Both the position numbers and the translations under genes were made by a program. 64,000 nt of DNA from ZC4RG30 sp039932715. Lineage in GTDB: Bacteria > Pseudomonadota > Gammaproteobacteria > Steroidobacterales > Steroidobacteraceae. The notes beneath the pieces are model-generated. The model saw only the letters and a list, made by a program, of their open reading frames with translations. It was not told the DNA's origin and ran no database searches. Shown here one piece after another: positions 1 through 8,020 of this stretch; positions within the stretch are counted from its first letter, which is position 1; each line of letters begins with the position of its first letter. The stretch covers positions 1-64,000 of the forward strand of contig JBDTPN010000017.1 of the NCBI GenBank assembly GCA_039932715.1, written 5' to 3'.

Positions 1-53
1 ACGCCCAGCTGCTCGGCAACGATGGCTTTGACTTGGCTTTCGACGCTGCTCAT
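1..53 (-). CDS. acpP: acyl carrier protein, 5' end only
   Basis: The first 17 codons of acyl carrier protein run off the left edge of the window. They read MSSVESQVKAIVAEQLG, the usual AcpP opening helix. The phosphopantetheine serine motif lies outside the window. Acyl carrier protein carries growing acyl chains in the cytoplasm for fatty acid synthesis. It follows fabD and fabG on the same strand, the standard fabD-fabG-acpP order, but has its own candidate promoter in the 158-bp gap after fabG. Confidence 0.9.
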   Translation of the reverse strand, partial: MSSVESQVKAIVAEQLG

Positions 54-92
54 CTTGGTGTAATCCTCTGATCGGGCTCGTATGGGGCGCGT

Positions 93-121
93 ATTGTAGG
101 GGAACGTCTGGCAATTGACCA
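93..121 (-). promoter_or_regulatory. candidate sigma-70 promoter for acpP
   Basis: Read on the minus strand, TGGTCA (4 of 6 matches to the -35 consensus) is followed 17 bases later by TACAAT (5 of 6 matches to the -10). It lies about 40 bases before the acpP start codon. A separate strong promoter for acpP is usual because the protein is needed in large amounts. The rest of 54-211 shows only a weak CCCC/GGGG hairpin near the fabG stop. Confidence 0.5.
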
Positions 122-211
122 TACAATTGCGGGATTCTGGTAGCCCATAAGATGTTGTTTTAAAAGCATTATTAGTGTGAAGCCCCACATTTTAGGGGTT
201 CGCCCCGCCCT

Positions 212-973
212 TCAGGGCATCAGCATGCCCCCGTTTATGCTCAGGGTCTGCCCGGTGACATAGGACGCATCGGGTGAGGCCAGGTAAAGCACGGCGGCCG
301 CCACGTCTTCTGGGCTTCCCAGTCGACCCGCGGGGATCTGTAGCAAGAGCGCGGATTTCTGTTCTTCTGACAGGTTGCGCGTCATGTCAGTGTCGATGAA
401 CCCCGGCGCCACGGCGTTGACCGTGATGTTGCGCGAGGCCAACTCCCGTGCCAGCGCTTTGGTCAGGCCGATCACGCCGGCCTTCGACGCCGCGTAGTTG
501 GCTTGTCCAGCATTGCCCATCAGGCCCACCACCGAAGTGATGCTGATGATTCGTCCATTGCGCTCTTTCATCATGCGCTTGAGGCAGGCCTTGGTGATGC
601 GGAAGTTTGCCGACAGGTTGGTGTCGATCACCTGGTTCCAGTCGTCTTCCTTCATGCGCAGCGCCAGCATGTCGCGCGTAATGGCGGCATTGTTGATCAG
701 TATGGTGGGCATGTCGCCGGCCGCATCGAGGCGGGCAAGCAATGTTGCGATGGATTCGGATTGGGTGACATTGAGCACCTCGCCCCGGCCGCCCGCCGCT
801 GCAAGTGTCGCAGTAATTTTTGCTGCACCGTCTGCAGTGGTCGCCGTGCCGATCACCCTGGCACCGGCGCGTGCCAGGCGCAGCGCAATGGCTTGTCCGA
901 TGCCGCGCGACGCGCCGGTGACCAGTGCCGTCTGCCCATGAAGCATGGGTGCATTCAAAGTGCTTTCTGTCAC
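212..973 (-). CDS. fabG: 3-oxoacyl-ACP reductase
   Basis: FabG is an NADPH-dependent short-chain dehydrogenase that reduces 3-oxoacyl-ACP in the elongation cycle. The Rossmann motif TGASRGIG stands near the N-terminus, followed by NNAA, the catalytic Ser in ITSVVG, the YAASK pair of Tyr and Lys, and the C-terminal GQTLSINGG typical of FabG. I place the start at GTG 973, which overlaps the fabD stop (GTGA) and has GGAGAG five bases upstream. An ATG at 946 would give the more usual 244 residues but has no clear ribosome binding site. The product from GTG is 253 residues. It is likely co-transcribed with fabD. Confidence 0.93.
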   Translation of the reverse strand: MTESTLNAPMLHGQTALVTGASRGIGQAIALRLARAGARVIGTATTADGAAKITATLAAAGGRGEVLNVTQSESIATLLARLDAAGDMPTILINNAAITRDMLALRMKEDDWNQVIDTNLSANFRITKACLKRMMKERNGRIISITSVVGLMGNAGQANYAASKAGVIGLTKALARELASRNITVNAVAPGFIDTDMTRNLSEEQKSALLLQIPAGRLGSPEDVAAAVLYLASPDASYVTGQTLSINGGMLMP

Positions 974-1923
974 GCGGTCTCTCCAGCTTCTGTCTGCAAC
1001 GACGCCAGCACTGCCTGCACGGAGTCCGGATCCTGCAACGCCAGGCAATGCAGCTGCTTGTCGATGCGCCGACCCAATCCGGTGAGCACTTTGCCAGGCC
1101 CGCACTCGATAAAAGTGTTGGCGCCGGCAGCGGCCAGCGTTCGAACCAGATCACACCACAGCACCGGGCTGGCCAGCTGTCGATGCAGTAGCGATTGGAT
1201 GTCGTCCGGCTGGTCGTGCGCGGCACAGTCCACCGGGCTCCAGAAGGCGATCCGGGGTTTTTGCAATCCGGTGTTCTTGAGGTCGTCGGCGAACCTGTCG
1301 GCTGCGGGACGCATCAGCGAACTGTGCGCTGGAACACTCATGGGCAGCAGCACCGCGCGTTTGGCACCCCGCGCCTTGCAACCTTCGAGCGCGCGATCGA
1401 CCGCAGTGGCGTTGCCGGCGATAACGACCTGTCCGGGCGAATTGAAGTTGACCAGGTCGACTGCTTCTCCCTGCGCAGCTTCGCTGCAGGCCGCGGCAAT
1501 GGCGGCGTCGTCCAGCCCCAGCACCGCGGCAATGGCGCCTTCGCCCACCGGCACAGCCTGCTGCATCAATTCTGCGCGCCTGCGAACCAGCTTCACCACG
1601 TCAGGAAACTGCAGGGCCTGCGCGGCCGCCAATGCGGTGTATTCGCCGAGGCTGTGGCCGCAGACCACGTCAGGATCCGGTCCACCTATTCGTTTCCAGT
1701 AACGCCAGGTCGCCATCCCTGCCACCAGCATCATCGGCTGGGTGCGAACCGTTTCATTGAGCTGCTCTGCAGGACCTTCCTGCACGAGCTTCCACAAGTC
1801 GTAGCCCAGTGCTTCGGAGGCCTCGGTGAAGGTGTCAGTGATCACCCGATCAGTGGCGGCAAGTTGCGCAAGCATGCCCATGGACTGCGAGCCCTGGCCC
1901 GGAAATACAAACACGTTCTTCAT
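970..1923 (-). CDS. fabD: malonyl-CoA:ACP transacylase
   Basis: FabD moves malonyl groups from CoA to ACP to feed chain elongation. The 317-residue product opens with VFVFPGQGSQSMGML and contains the GHSLGEYTAL nucleophile motif (active-site Ser) and a later PAHSSLM segment with the partner His, both hallmarks of the family. The length is normal (about 310). The start overlaps the stop of the upstream rhomboid-like gene as ATGA, and its own stop overlaps fabG, so translational coupling is likely. fabH, plsX and rpmF, often found upstream in gammaproteobacteria, are absent; a membrane protease takes their place. Confidence 0.95.
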   Translation of the reverse strand: MKNVFVFPGQGSQSMGMLAQLAATDRVITDTFTEASEALGYDLWKLVQEGPAEQLNETVRTQPMMLVAGMATWRYWKRIGGPDPDVVCGHSLGEYTALAAAQALQFPDVVKLVRRRAELMQQAVPVGEGAIAAVLGLDDAAIAAACSEAAQGEAVDLVNFNSPGQVVIAGNATAVDRALEGCKARGAKRAVLLPMSVPAHSSLMRPAADRFADDLKNTGLQKPRIAFWSPVDCAAHDQPDDIQSLLHRQLASPVLWCDLVRTLAAAGANTFIECGPGKVLTGLGRRIDKQLHCLALQDPDSVQAVLASLQTEAGETA

Positions 1924-2534
1924 CTGCGAAGTATAACCATCAACAGGCCAGCCACGAATCCGCCGACCGCGCCGTAGAGATGGGCAACGGTCACCACCGT
2001 GCCGTTCTCCTCGAAGGGCAACGGACCTACGCGCTGCTCCCATATCAGCTTGGCGATGAACACCACCGTGGACACCGCGCCAATCCAGTCGCGCTGGCGC
2101 AGCAGCGCAATGCAGCCACAGGCGAAAACACCGTGCAGCAATCCCGATGCGCCCACATACCATTGAAGTTGTGGCGCCAGGAACCAAAAACCCACATCGA
2201 TGGCCAGCAGCGAAACCAGCATCGCAAACAGCCATTGCAATGGATTCCATACTCTTGCGAAGAGGCCCCATAGCAGCACCAGCCCCACTGCATTGAGCAG
2301 TGCATGCGTGACGTCGAGATGCACGATATGAGCGGTCAGCAGGCGCCAGAATTCCCCTACCCCGACGGCATCGCGCTGGTAGCGCCACGCCAGCCGCAAC
2401 GGCTGCCCGCCCAGTAGCGGCAGCAGCAGCACCCCGACGGCCAGAAGCAACGCCATGCCATGGCGCCCGTCGCCGTTAAGCGACCGCAGGAGCTTCGAAG
2501 CTGGCGCCTGGTTCACGGGTACGTGTGTTCGCAT
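1920..2534 (-). CDS. rhombosortase-like rhomboid-family membrane protease
   Basis: The 204-residue protein has about six hydrophobic membrane segments. It carries the rhomboid catalytic pair: the Ser of YVGASGLLHG (around residue 130) and a His in VAHLYGAVGG near the C-terminus. The small size and the G-S-G-x-x-H-G / A-H-L-x-G-A pattern resemble rhombosortases (TIGR03902 type), which cut the GlyGly-CTERM tail of exported proteins in the inner membrane. The gene is transcribed away from the type II secretion genes across only 51 bp and overlaps fabD. A role in processing secreted substrates is inference; a general rhomboid protease is the alternative. I saw no GlyGly-CTERM protein in this window. 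Confidence 0.7.
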   Translation of the reverse strand: MRTHVPVNQAPASKLLRSLNGDGRHGMALLLAVGVLLLPLLGGQPLRLAWRYQRDAVGVGEFWRLLTAHIVHLDVTHALLNAVGLVLLWGLFARVWNPLQWLFAMLVSLLAIDVGFWFLAPQLQWYVGASGLLHGVFACGCIALLRQRDWIGAVSTVVFIAKLIWEQRVGPLPFEENGTVVTVAHLYGAVGGFVAGLLMVILRR

Positions 2535-2535
2535 T

Positions 2536-2544
2536 TGCTATGAT
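2536..2544 (+). promoter_or_regulatory. extended -10 element upstream of gspG
   Basis: TGCTATGAT is an extended -10 (TGn plus TATGAT, 5 of 6 matches) 42 bases before the gspG start. No good -35 is visible, which is common for extended -10 promoters. The site starts directly upstream of the start codon of the divergent rhomboid-like gene, so the two transcription units must share regulation space. gspG has the ribosome binding site AGGGTG 5-6 bases before its ATG. Confidence 0.4.
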
Positions 2545-2585
2545 CCAGCCCGGTTTCCCCAGCCCAGTTTCTGTAGGGTGACACT

Positions 2586-3056
2586 ATGCCTCGCCGGACT
2601 CGCTCAGCCCACGTTCGTTCAGCCCGTGCTCGCTCCGGTCAGGGTGGCTTCACCCTCATCGAGATCATCGTTGTAGTCGTGATCATCGGGTTGCTGGCCG
2701 CAGTGGTCACCCAGACCCTGGCGGGGCGCACCGACGATGCACGCATCGCCAAGGCCAGGCAAGACATCCAGGCCATGGAAACCGCCCTGACCTTGTTCAA
2801 GCTCGACAACTTCCGTTACCCCACCAATGAACAGGGCCTGCGGTCGCTGGTGGAAAAACCTGCGGATCCGGAAATCCGCAACTGGAAGGAAGGCGGCTAC
2901 GTCAAGCGCCTCAGCAAAGATCCCTGGGGTCGTGACTATCTCTACGAAAGTCCCGGCACCCACGGCGAGGTGGATATCTACACGCTGGGTGCCGACGGCC
3001 AGGCTGGCGGCGAAAAAGCAAATGCCGACATCGGGAACTGGAATCTCGGTCAGTAA
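2586..3056 (+). CDS. gspG: type II secretion major pseudopilin GspG
   Basis: GspG is the major subunit of the type II secretion pseudopilus in the inner membrane and periplasm. The 156-residue precursor has a long basic leader ending in QGG, then the prepilin peptidase site G^FTLIEI with Glu5, a hydrophobic helix, and the GspG body including the LRSLVEKP and DPWGRDYLYESPG segments that precede the calcium-binding loop. The 21-residue leader is longer than usual; no better internal start is seen. It is the first gene of an eight-gene run in Xanthomonas-like order. The partners gspC, D, E and F are not next to it. Confidence 0.95.
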   Translation: MPRRTRSAHVRSARARSGQGGFTLIEIIVVVVIIGLLAAVVTQTLAGRTDDARIAKARQDIQAMETALTLFKLDNFRYPTNEQGLRSLVEKPADPEIRNWKEGGYVKRLSKDPWGRDYLYESPGTHGEVDIYTLGADGQAGGEKANADIGNWNLGQ

Positions 3057-3594
3057 CATCCGATCGGCTGCCGGCTTTACGCTGATCGAGATACTGGTGG
3101 TGGTGCTGATCATCGGCGTCATGGTAGCCGGCGCGGTGTTGTCGCTGCGGGTGACGGGCGACGACCGCGAACTTGACCACGAGCGTGATCGACTGCTGGC
3201 CCTTGCCGATTACCTGCGCGACCAGGCTGCCCTGCAGAACCGTGAATACGGCATTCGCTTTTATGTGGGGGGTTACGAATTCCTTGCGTATGAGCCGCGT
3301 AGCAGCCTGTGGGAATCACTGACCGGCGATCCGCAGATGCGGCCGCGCCAGCTGCCGGCGGGCATTGATGTGAAGCTGGACGTGGAAGGACGCACCATAG
3401 TCCTGCCTTCGACAAGGACCGGCGGCGCCGGCAATGACCAGCGCGTTCCACAGATCATGCTGTTTTCCAGCGGCGAGATGAGCCAGTTCGAATTGACGCT
3501 GCGGCGTTCGGGTGGCGGTGCCGGGGTGCAGTTCGATCCGGATCCGCAAGGCGACTCAATCAAGGCCACGGCACTGGCTGCGGCACCCACGTGA
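3022..3594 (+). CDS. gspH: type II secretion minor pseudopilin GspH
   Basis: The type IV pilin-like signal SAAG^FTLIEILVVVLIIGV marks a minor pseudopilin; its position after gspG, length (190 residues) and C-terminal beta-rich part fit GspH. The nearest usable start is ATG 3022, which lies inside the end of gspG, giving a 35-bp overlap and a leader of 18 residues. GspH joins the pseudopilus shaft and is cleaved by the prepilin peptidase GspO, which is not in this window. Sequence divergence of GspH is normal, so the call rests on motif and gene order. Confidence 0.9.
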   Translation: MPTSGTGISVSNIRSAAGFTLIEILVVVLIIGVMVAGAVLSLRVTGDDRELDHERDRLLALADYLRDQAALQNREYGIRFYVGGYEFLAYEPRSSLWESLTGDPQMRPRQLPAGIDVKLDVEGRTIVLPSTRTGGAGNDQRVPQIMLFSSGEMSQFELTLRRSGGGAGVQFDPDPQGDSIKATALAAAPT

Positions 3595-4049
3595 GATCCG
3601 CACCCGCCTCCCGGCAAAGCGCATTCACGCTGATCGAAGTGATCGTGGCGCTGTTCATCGTGGCACTGGGTATAGGCGCCCTGCTCTCGACGCTGACCAC
3701 CTCTGCCGGAAACCTCGAGCACCTGCGCGACAAGTCTTTCGCGCAGTGGGTGGCGCTCAACCACGTGACTGAAGTGCGACTGGGGATTGCCCCTTCCAAT
3801 GACGGAAAATCCAGTGGCGAAGTGCAGTTCGCCGGAAACAAGTGGTACTGGCGACAGGACATCACCAATCCCAACATCGCCGGCATGCATCGCATCGATG
3901 TATCGGTGTCGCGAACTGCCGGTGAGGAAGCCCCGGCACAGGCAACTGCAGTGGGATTCGTGGGAACGGCCCTGGCCAAGCCCAGCGGCGTTGATCCGGA
4001 CTGGACGCTGCAATCCCTTCCCGAGGAAAAATCGGGGAAGACGCCCTGA
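3591..4049 (+). CDS. gspI: type II secretion minor pseudopilin GspI
   Basis: The 152-residue product has the short leader SRQSA followed by FTLIEVIVALFIVALG, then the GspI-type LEHLRDKSFAQWVALNH segment. An Ala rather than Gly precedes the cleavage site, which prepilin peptidases tolerate less well but which is seen in some pseudopilins. The start is GTG at 3591, overlapping the gspH stop (GTGA). GspI nucleates the tip complex with GspJ and GspK. The stop codon overlaps the gspJ start. Confidence 0.92.
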   Translation: MRSAPASRQSAFTLIEVIVALFIVALGIGALLSTLTTSAGNLEHLRDKSFAQWVALNHVTEVRLGIAPSNDGKSSGEVQFAGNKWYWRQDITNPNIAGMHRIDVSVSRTAGEEAPAQATAVGFVGTALAKPSGVDPDWTLQSLPEEKSGKTP

Positions 4050-4666
4050 TGCGCCGGCAACGCGGCTTTACGCTGATAGAAATAGTGATCGCCGTGATGA
4101 TCACCGCCATCCTGTTCACCATGGCCTACGGCGCCATCCAGCAGGCCGTGGGCAATCGCGAGCGTTTGCAGCAGAACTCCGCGCGCCTGCGCGCCGTTCA
4201 GTTCACTGTGCGCAGCCTGGTACAGGACTTTTCGCAGCTGGCACCGCGCCCGGTACGCGAGCCCCTGGGTGAGGGATACCAGCCGGCACTGTTTACCGGT
4301 GGCGCGGACCTCACCCAGGTTTCGCTGACACGGGGTGGCTGGATGAATCCGGTGGGCACCGAGCGCTCGACGCTGCAGCGCGTGCGCTATCGACTGGAGG
4401 AAGGCAAGCTGGTGCGTGAACACTGGCTGGTGCTGGATGCCACCCTCGAACCGGATCCGGTCAAGCGCGTGCTGCTGAGCGGTGTCAGGAGTTTTAAGCT
4501 GCGTTTCTACAGTGACGGCAAGAACTGGCAGGATGCCTGGCCACCGGCCAGTCCTGGCACTACGCGCAGCGAGCGTGATCTGCGCTGGCGACCCATCGCC
4601 GTGGAGGTGACGCTGGAGCTGGAGGATTGGGGGATCATCACGCGGCTTATCGAGGTGCCGGGATGA
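4049..4666 (+). CDS. gspJ: type II secretion minor pseudopilin GspJ
   Basis: The 205-residue precursor begins MRRQRG^FTLIEIVIAVM, a clean class III signal with Glu5. The rest matches GspJ: QQNSARLRAVQFTVRSLVQD and the C-terminal LRWRPIAVEVTLELEDWG stretch. GspJ forms the pseudopilus tip with GspI and GspK. Its start shares one base with the gspI stop (TGATG) and its end overlaps the gspK start, so the tip subunits are probably made in a coupled way. Confidence 0.93.
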   Translation: MRRQRGFTLIEIVIAVMITAILFTMAYGAIQQAVGNRERLQQNSARLRAVQFTVRSLVQDFSQLAPRPVREPLGEGYQPALFTGGADLTQVSLTRGGWMNPVGTERSTLQRVRYRLEEGKLVREHWLVLDATLEPDPVKRVLLSGVRSFKLRFYSDGKNWQDAWPPASPGTTRSERDLRWRPIAVEVTLELEDWGIITRLIEVPG

Positions 4667-5595
4667 ATCAGCGCGGGGTGGCGTTGATCAGTGCCATGAT
4701 TGTGGTTGCACTGGCCACGGTCATTGCGGCGTCACTCTTCTTCGACAGCGCCATGACTGCGCGCCGCAGCGCGGCCAGCTTCAGCATGGAGCAGGGGCTG
4801 CAGCTGGCACAGGGCGCCGAAGCGCTGGCCGCCGCCGCGTTACAGCAAAGCGGCGCCCCGACGCAGGTGACTACGGCAGGAACGTGGGCGCAGCACTATG
4901 GTCCGGTGGAAGTGGCCCCCGAAGTTTCGCTCGAGGCCCAGCTCAACGACGAACAGGGAAAGTTCAACCTCAACACTCTGCTCAAGAAGGACGGCACGCC
5001 CAACAAGGATGCGGTGGCGGTGTTCAATCAACTGCTCAAGCTGGTGGAACTGGAGCCACGCTGGACATCCCTGCTCATCGACTGGATGGACGCCAACACG
5101 CAGACAACAGGATCGGATGGAGGTGAAGACAGCCTGTATGCCTCGCAGACACCGCCGCATCGCACCGGCAACCTGCTGCTGACCAGCATTTCGGAGCTGC
5201 AGCAGATGCCGGGTTTTACCCGCGAGATGTACCTGCGGCTGTCGCCTTTCGTCACCGCATTGCCGCCCTCTGCCAACAAGATCAACGTGTGCACGGCCGA
5301 TGGCGTGGTGCTCGATGCCCTGTTCGCCGTCAGTACTGACGACGCCAACAACATCGAATATTCGCGCATGCGCCCCGAAGACCTGGCCACCAGTCGAGCG
5401 CAGATCTGTTTCCCGACGCTGCAAGCCCTGACCCGCGGGGATGCGGCGATGAATGCATTAGCCGGTGAAACCAGCAACTATTTCCGGCTGCGCACCTGGG
5501 TTCGTATTGGAACTGCCCAGTTCGCCTTGTACAGTCTGATGTATCGCGAAGGCGACAAGGCGCGGCCCATAATGCGCACCTTCGGTACCGATTGA
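4663..5595 (+). CDS. gspK: type II secretion tip pseudopilin GspK
   Basis: GspK is the large minor pseudopilin that caps the tip. The product of 310 residues starts MNQRG^VALISAMIVVALA and, as expected for GspK, lacks the Glu at position +5 that all other pseudopilins carry. The body includes LNDEQGKFNLNTLLK and the paired helix-hairpin-like region (ISELQQMPGFTREMYLRLSP) typical of the family. The start overlaps the gspJ stop (ATGA). Confidence 0.94.
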   Translation: MNQRGVALISAMIVVALATVIAASLFFDSAMTARRSAASFSMEQGLQLAQGAEALAAAALQQSGAPTQVTTAGTWAQHYGPVEVAPEVSLEAQLNDEQGKFNLNTLLKKDGTPNKDAVAVFNQLLKLVELEPRWTSLLIDWMDANTQTTGSDGGEDSLYASQTPPHRTGNLLLTSISELQQMPGFTREMYLRLSPFVTALPPSANKINVCTADGVVLDALFAVSTDDANNIEYSRMRPEDLATSRAQICFPTLQALTRGDAAMNALAGETSNYFRLRTWVRIGTAQFALYSLMYREGDKARPIMRTFGTD

Positions 5596-5608
5596 TGGAT
5601 CATATGGC

Positions 5609-6850
5609 ATGACGGAATGGTTGCTGTTGCGGGTTGCGAGCGAGACGGAGGGGCCGTGGTCCTGGGCCGTTGTGGACGCATCCGGCCAGTTGCTGGTAGC
5701 ACCCGGCGAATCCACCGGCGCGCCATTGCAGGCAGCGGCGGTCGGTCGGCGCGTGGCGCTACTGCTGCCCGGTACAGACGTGGCATTGCTTACAACCACA
5801 CTGCCTGCGGGCAATGAAGCCAAGTTGCTGCCACTGGTGCCTTTCGCGCTCGAGGACCAGGTTTCGCAGGACATCGAACTGCTGCATTTTGCCCTCGGAC
5901 AACGCGATGTCGTTACCGGAATCGCCAGTGTTGCGGTGGTCGAGCGCGCGCTGCTGGAGCGATGGGTGGCCCACGCACGCAGCCTGGGACTCACGCCGCA
6001 GGCGGCATTCGCCGAAAGTGAACTGGTGCCGGCGTTTCCGGGCCAGGTTACTTTGGTGCTGTCTGGCGACCAGCTGATACTGCGCAGTGATGGCGCGCGC
6101 ACCGCGGTGCTGCCGGCAGCCGATCCGCTGCTGGCGCTGGAAATGTTCCTGGGCTCCGACGCAGACCTCGCATCGTTGCACCTGGCGGTTTATGCCAACG
6201 CGCCCGACTGGCAGAAATATTCGAAGCAGATCGAAGCGCTGCGTGATCGCGTGCAGTCACTCAAGGTGCAGTTAAGCACCGGCGGCATGCTGGCACTGGC
6301 TGCCCGGGTGTTGCCCCAATCTTCGGCCATCAATCTGTTGCAGGGCGCGTTCCGCGCCCGGACCGCGTCCACCAACCAGTGGAAGAAATGGCGACTGGTT
6401 GCCATGTTGGCCGGCACCCTGCTGCTGGTGCACCTGCTGGCCGATGTATGGCAGATACGGCGGCTTCGGAATACCGAACGATCACTGGATGCTGCCATCG
6501 CGCAGGTGTATGCAACGGCGTTTCCCGGTCAGCCCGCGGGCGGTGATGCGCGCCGCCGCATGGAGCAACGCGTATCCGGTTCGGCAGGAGATGCCCACCA
6601 ACCAGGTGAACTGATGCATGTGCTGGCGGCAGTGTCGGCTGCGCGGCAGAACGTACCGGTGGTCCAACTCGAATCCCTCAGCTTTCACCGCGGCTCTGCG
6701 CAGATGAAACTGGCTGCGCCTGACGCATCAACGCTGGCGCAGTTCGGCCAGGCCCTGCAGGGAGGGGGATACGCCGCGCAGGTGACCTCGGGTGCGGCCC
6801 GCGGCACCGGTTATGAAGGGCAGATAGAAGCCAAGAGCGTGGGCAAATGA
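5609..6850 (+). CDS. gspL: type II secretion inner-membrane platform protein GspL
   Basis: GspL links the cytoplasmic ATPase GspE to the periplasmic pseudopilus. The 413 residues divide into an actin-like cytoplasmic domain (about 1-250), one membrane segment near residues 258-278 (LVAMLAGTLLLVHLLADVW) and a ferredoxin-like periplasmic domain. Length and order are normal. GspE itself, its direct partner, is not within this window. The 13-bp gap after gspK and overlap with gspM keep it in the same transcript. Confidence 0.9.
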   Translation: MTEWLLLRVASETEGPWSWAVVDASGQLLVAPGESTGAPLQAAAVGRRVALLLPGTDVALLTTTLPAGNEAKLLPLVPFALEDQVSQDIELLHFALGQRDVVTGIASVAVVERALLERWVAHARSLGLTPQAAFAESELVPAFPGQVTLVLSGDQLILRSDGARTAVLPAADPLLALEMFLGSDADLASLHLAVYANAPDWQKYSKQIEALRDRVQSLKVQLSTGGMLALAARVLPQSSAINLLQGAFRARTASTNQWKKWRLVAMLAGTLLLVHLLADVWQIRRLRNTERSLDAAIAQVYATAFPGQPAGGDARRRMEQRVSGSAGDAHQPGELMHVLAAVSAARQNVPVVQLESLSFHRGSAQMKLAAPDASTLAQFGQALQGGGYAAQVTSGAARGTGYEGQIEAKSVGK

Positions 6851-7335
6851 CACGCGCCGAGTTATTGCGCTGGTTCGAATCCCTGGCGCCACGTGATCAA
6901 CGCATGCTGCGTGTGGGCGGCATTGCCGCTGCGGTGATCGTGCTGGTGGGGGTGCTCGTGCCGCTGCAGCGCATGGTCAGCGCTGCGAGCAAGCGAGTGG
7001 AACAAAAGCAAACCGACCTCACATGGATGCGCACTGCCCTGCCGTCCGTGGTTGCTGCAGGTCCCGGTCCCACCTCCCGTGCAACCGCAGATTCGCTGGT
7101 GGTGCTGATCGACCAATCAGCCCGTGAATCCGGACTTGCCAAAGCGCTGGCGGGCAGCCAGCCCAGCGGCAGCGGCTCCCAACGTGTGCAGTTGAACGCG
7201 GCGGATTTCAACCTGCTGGTGGCTTGGTTGTCGCGGCTTTCGAGCCAGCACGGAGTCAAGGTTGAATCAGCAACATTGACTGCGGCGGCGGCGCCGGGAC
7301 TGGTGACCGCGACGCTGGTGCTTCGGGCGCCGTGA
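6847..7335 (+). CDS. gspM: type II secretion inner-membrane platform protein GspM
   Basis: GspM pairs with GspL in the inner-membrane platform. The 162-residue product has a short cytoplasmic N-terminus (LRWFESLAPRDQRML), a membrane segment at about 25-43, a helical linker and a small periplasmic domain. This layout and its position between gspL and gspN identify it; sequence conservation is low in this family. The start overlaps the gspL stop (ATGA). Confidence 0.88.
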   Translation: MTRAELLRWFESLAPRDQRMLRVGGIAAAVIVLVGVLVPLQRMVSAASKRVEQKQTDLTWMRTALPSVVAAGPGPTSRATADSLVVLIDQSARESGLAKALAGSQPSGSGSQRVQLNAADFNLLVAWLSRLSSQHGVKVESATLTAAAAPGLVTATLVLRAP

Positions 7336-7354
7336 TGCGCGCCGGGGCTGTTGC

Positions 7355-8020
7355 ATGAAAGCCTTGGTGCTTGGCCTGGTCGCGTTCCTGGCAGTGTTGC
7401 TGGTGCGGCTGCCCGCGAAGTGGCTGTTGCCGCTGCTGCCCTCTAACGTCAAGTGCAGTGTCGCCGCGGGCACTGTGTGGCGCGGCAGTTGTGATGGCCT
7501 GAGTCTCAGCGACGGCAAGTCGGCGCAGTTTGTGATACAGCAGGCGCGCTGGACAGTGCATCCCCTGGCATTGCTGCGCGCCCGCCTTTCCGCCGATGTC
7601 ACCGTGCAGGGCGAGTGGGGTCAGGCTACTGCGACGACCATGCTGGGCAGCGGCTCGCATCTGGTGGTCAATGCCATGTCTGCGAGCGGCACCCTTGACC
7701 GGCGCCTGCTGCCGGTGCTGCCCGCTGGCTGGCGCGGTTCATTCGAAGCCCGCGATGTAGCATTCGATCTGCGTAGTCAACGCCTGTTGATGCTGCGGGG
7801 CATGGCCACTGTGCACGGCCTGCAGGATGCACAGGGCAAGCAATATGGGGATTACCAGTTGCAGCTGGCGCCGCAGGGCGATGTGCCTGCTGTCGGGGAT
7901 CTTCGCAGCCTGGCCGGTCCGGTAAGCGTGGCGGCCACGGTGCGCGTTGCACAGGACCTTAACTGGGTTGTCGACGGCACGGTCAACGGCAATGCGCTGT
8001 CGGCCTCAGGAAACTTCTAG
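7355..8020 (+). CDS. gspN: type II secretion protein GspN
   Basis: The 221-residue protein has one N-terminal membrane anchor (ALVLGLVAFLAVLLVRLPA) and a periplasmic region with the GspN-type GTVWRGSCDGL segment. GspN is found in a subset of type II systems, including the Xanthomonas xps cluster, and its role is not well defined. In xps, gspD follows; here the next gene is on the other strand, and the last 15 bases of gspN overlap the end of the convergent helicase gene. The C-terminus is slightly short for the family. Confidence 0.85.
   Translation: MKALVLGLVAFLAVLLVRLPAKWLLPLLPSNVKCSVAAGTVWRGSCDGLSLSDGKSAQFVIQQARWTVHPLALLRARLSADVTVQGEWGQATATTMLGSGSHLVVNAMSASGTLDRRLLPVLPAGWRGSFEARDVAFDLRSQRLLMLRGMATVHGLQDAQGKQYGDYQLQLAPQGDVPAVGDLRSLAGPVSVAATVRVAQDLNWVVDGTVNGNALSASGNF

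Noticed and set aside
180..215. Hairpin-like AGCCCC...GGGGTT after fabG
   Set aside because: Only four solid base pairs and no T tract, so not supported as a terminator.
387..1702. Long open frames on either strand over fabG and fabD
   Set aside because: They shadow the fabG and fabD genes, whose motifs are clear; composition is Arg/Cys/His-rich as expected of high-GC antisense frames.
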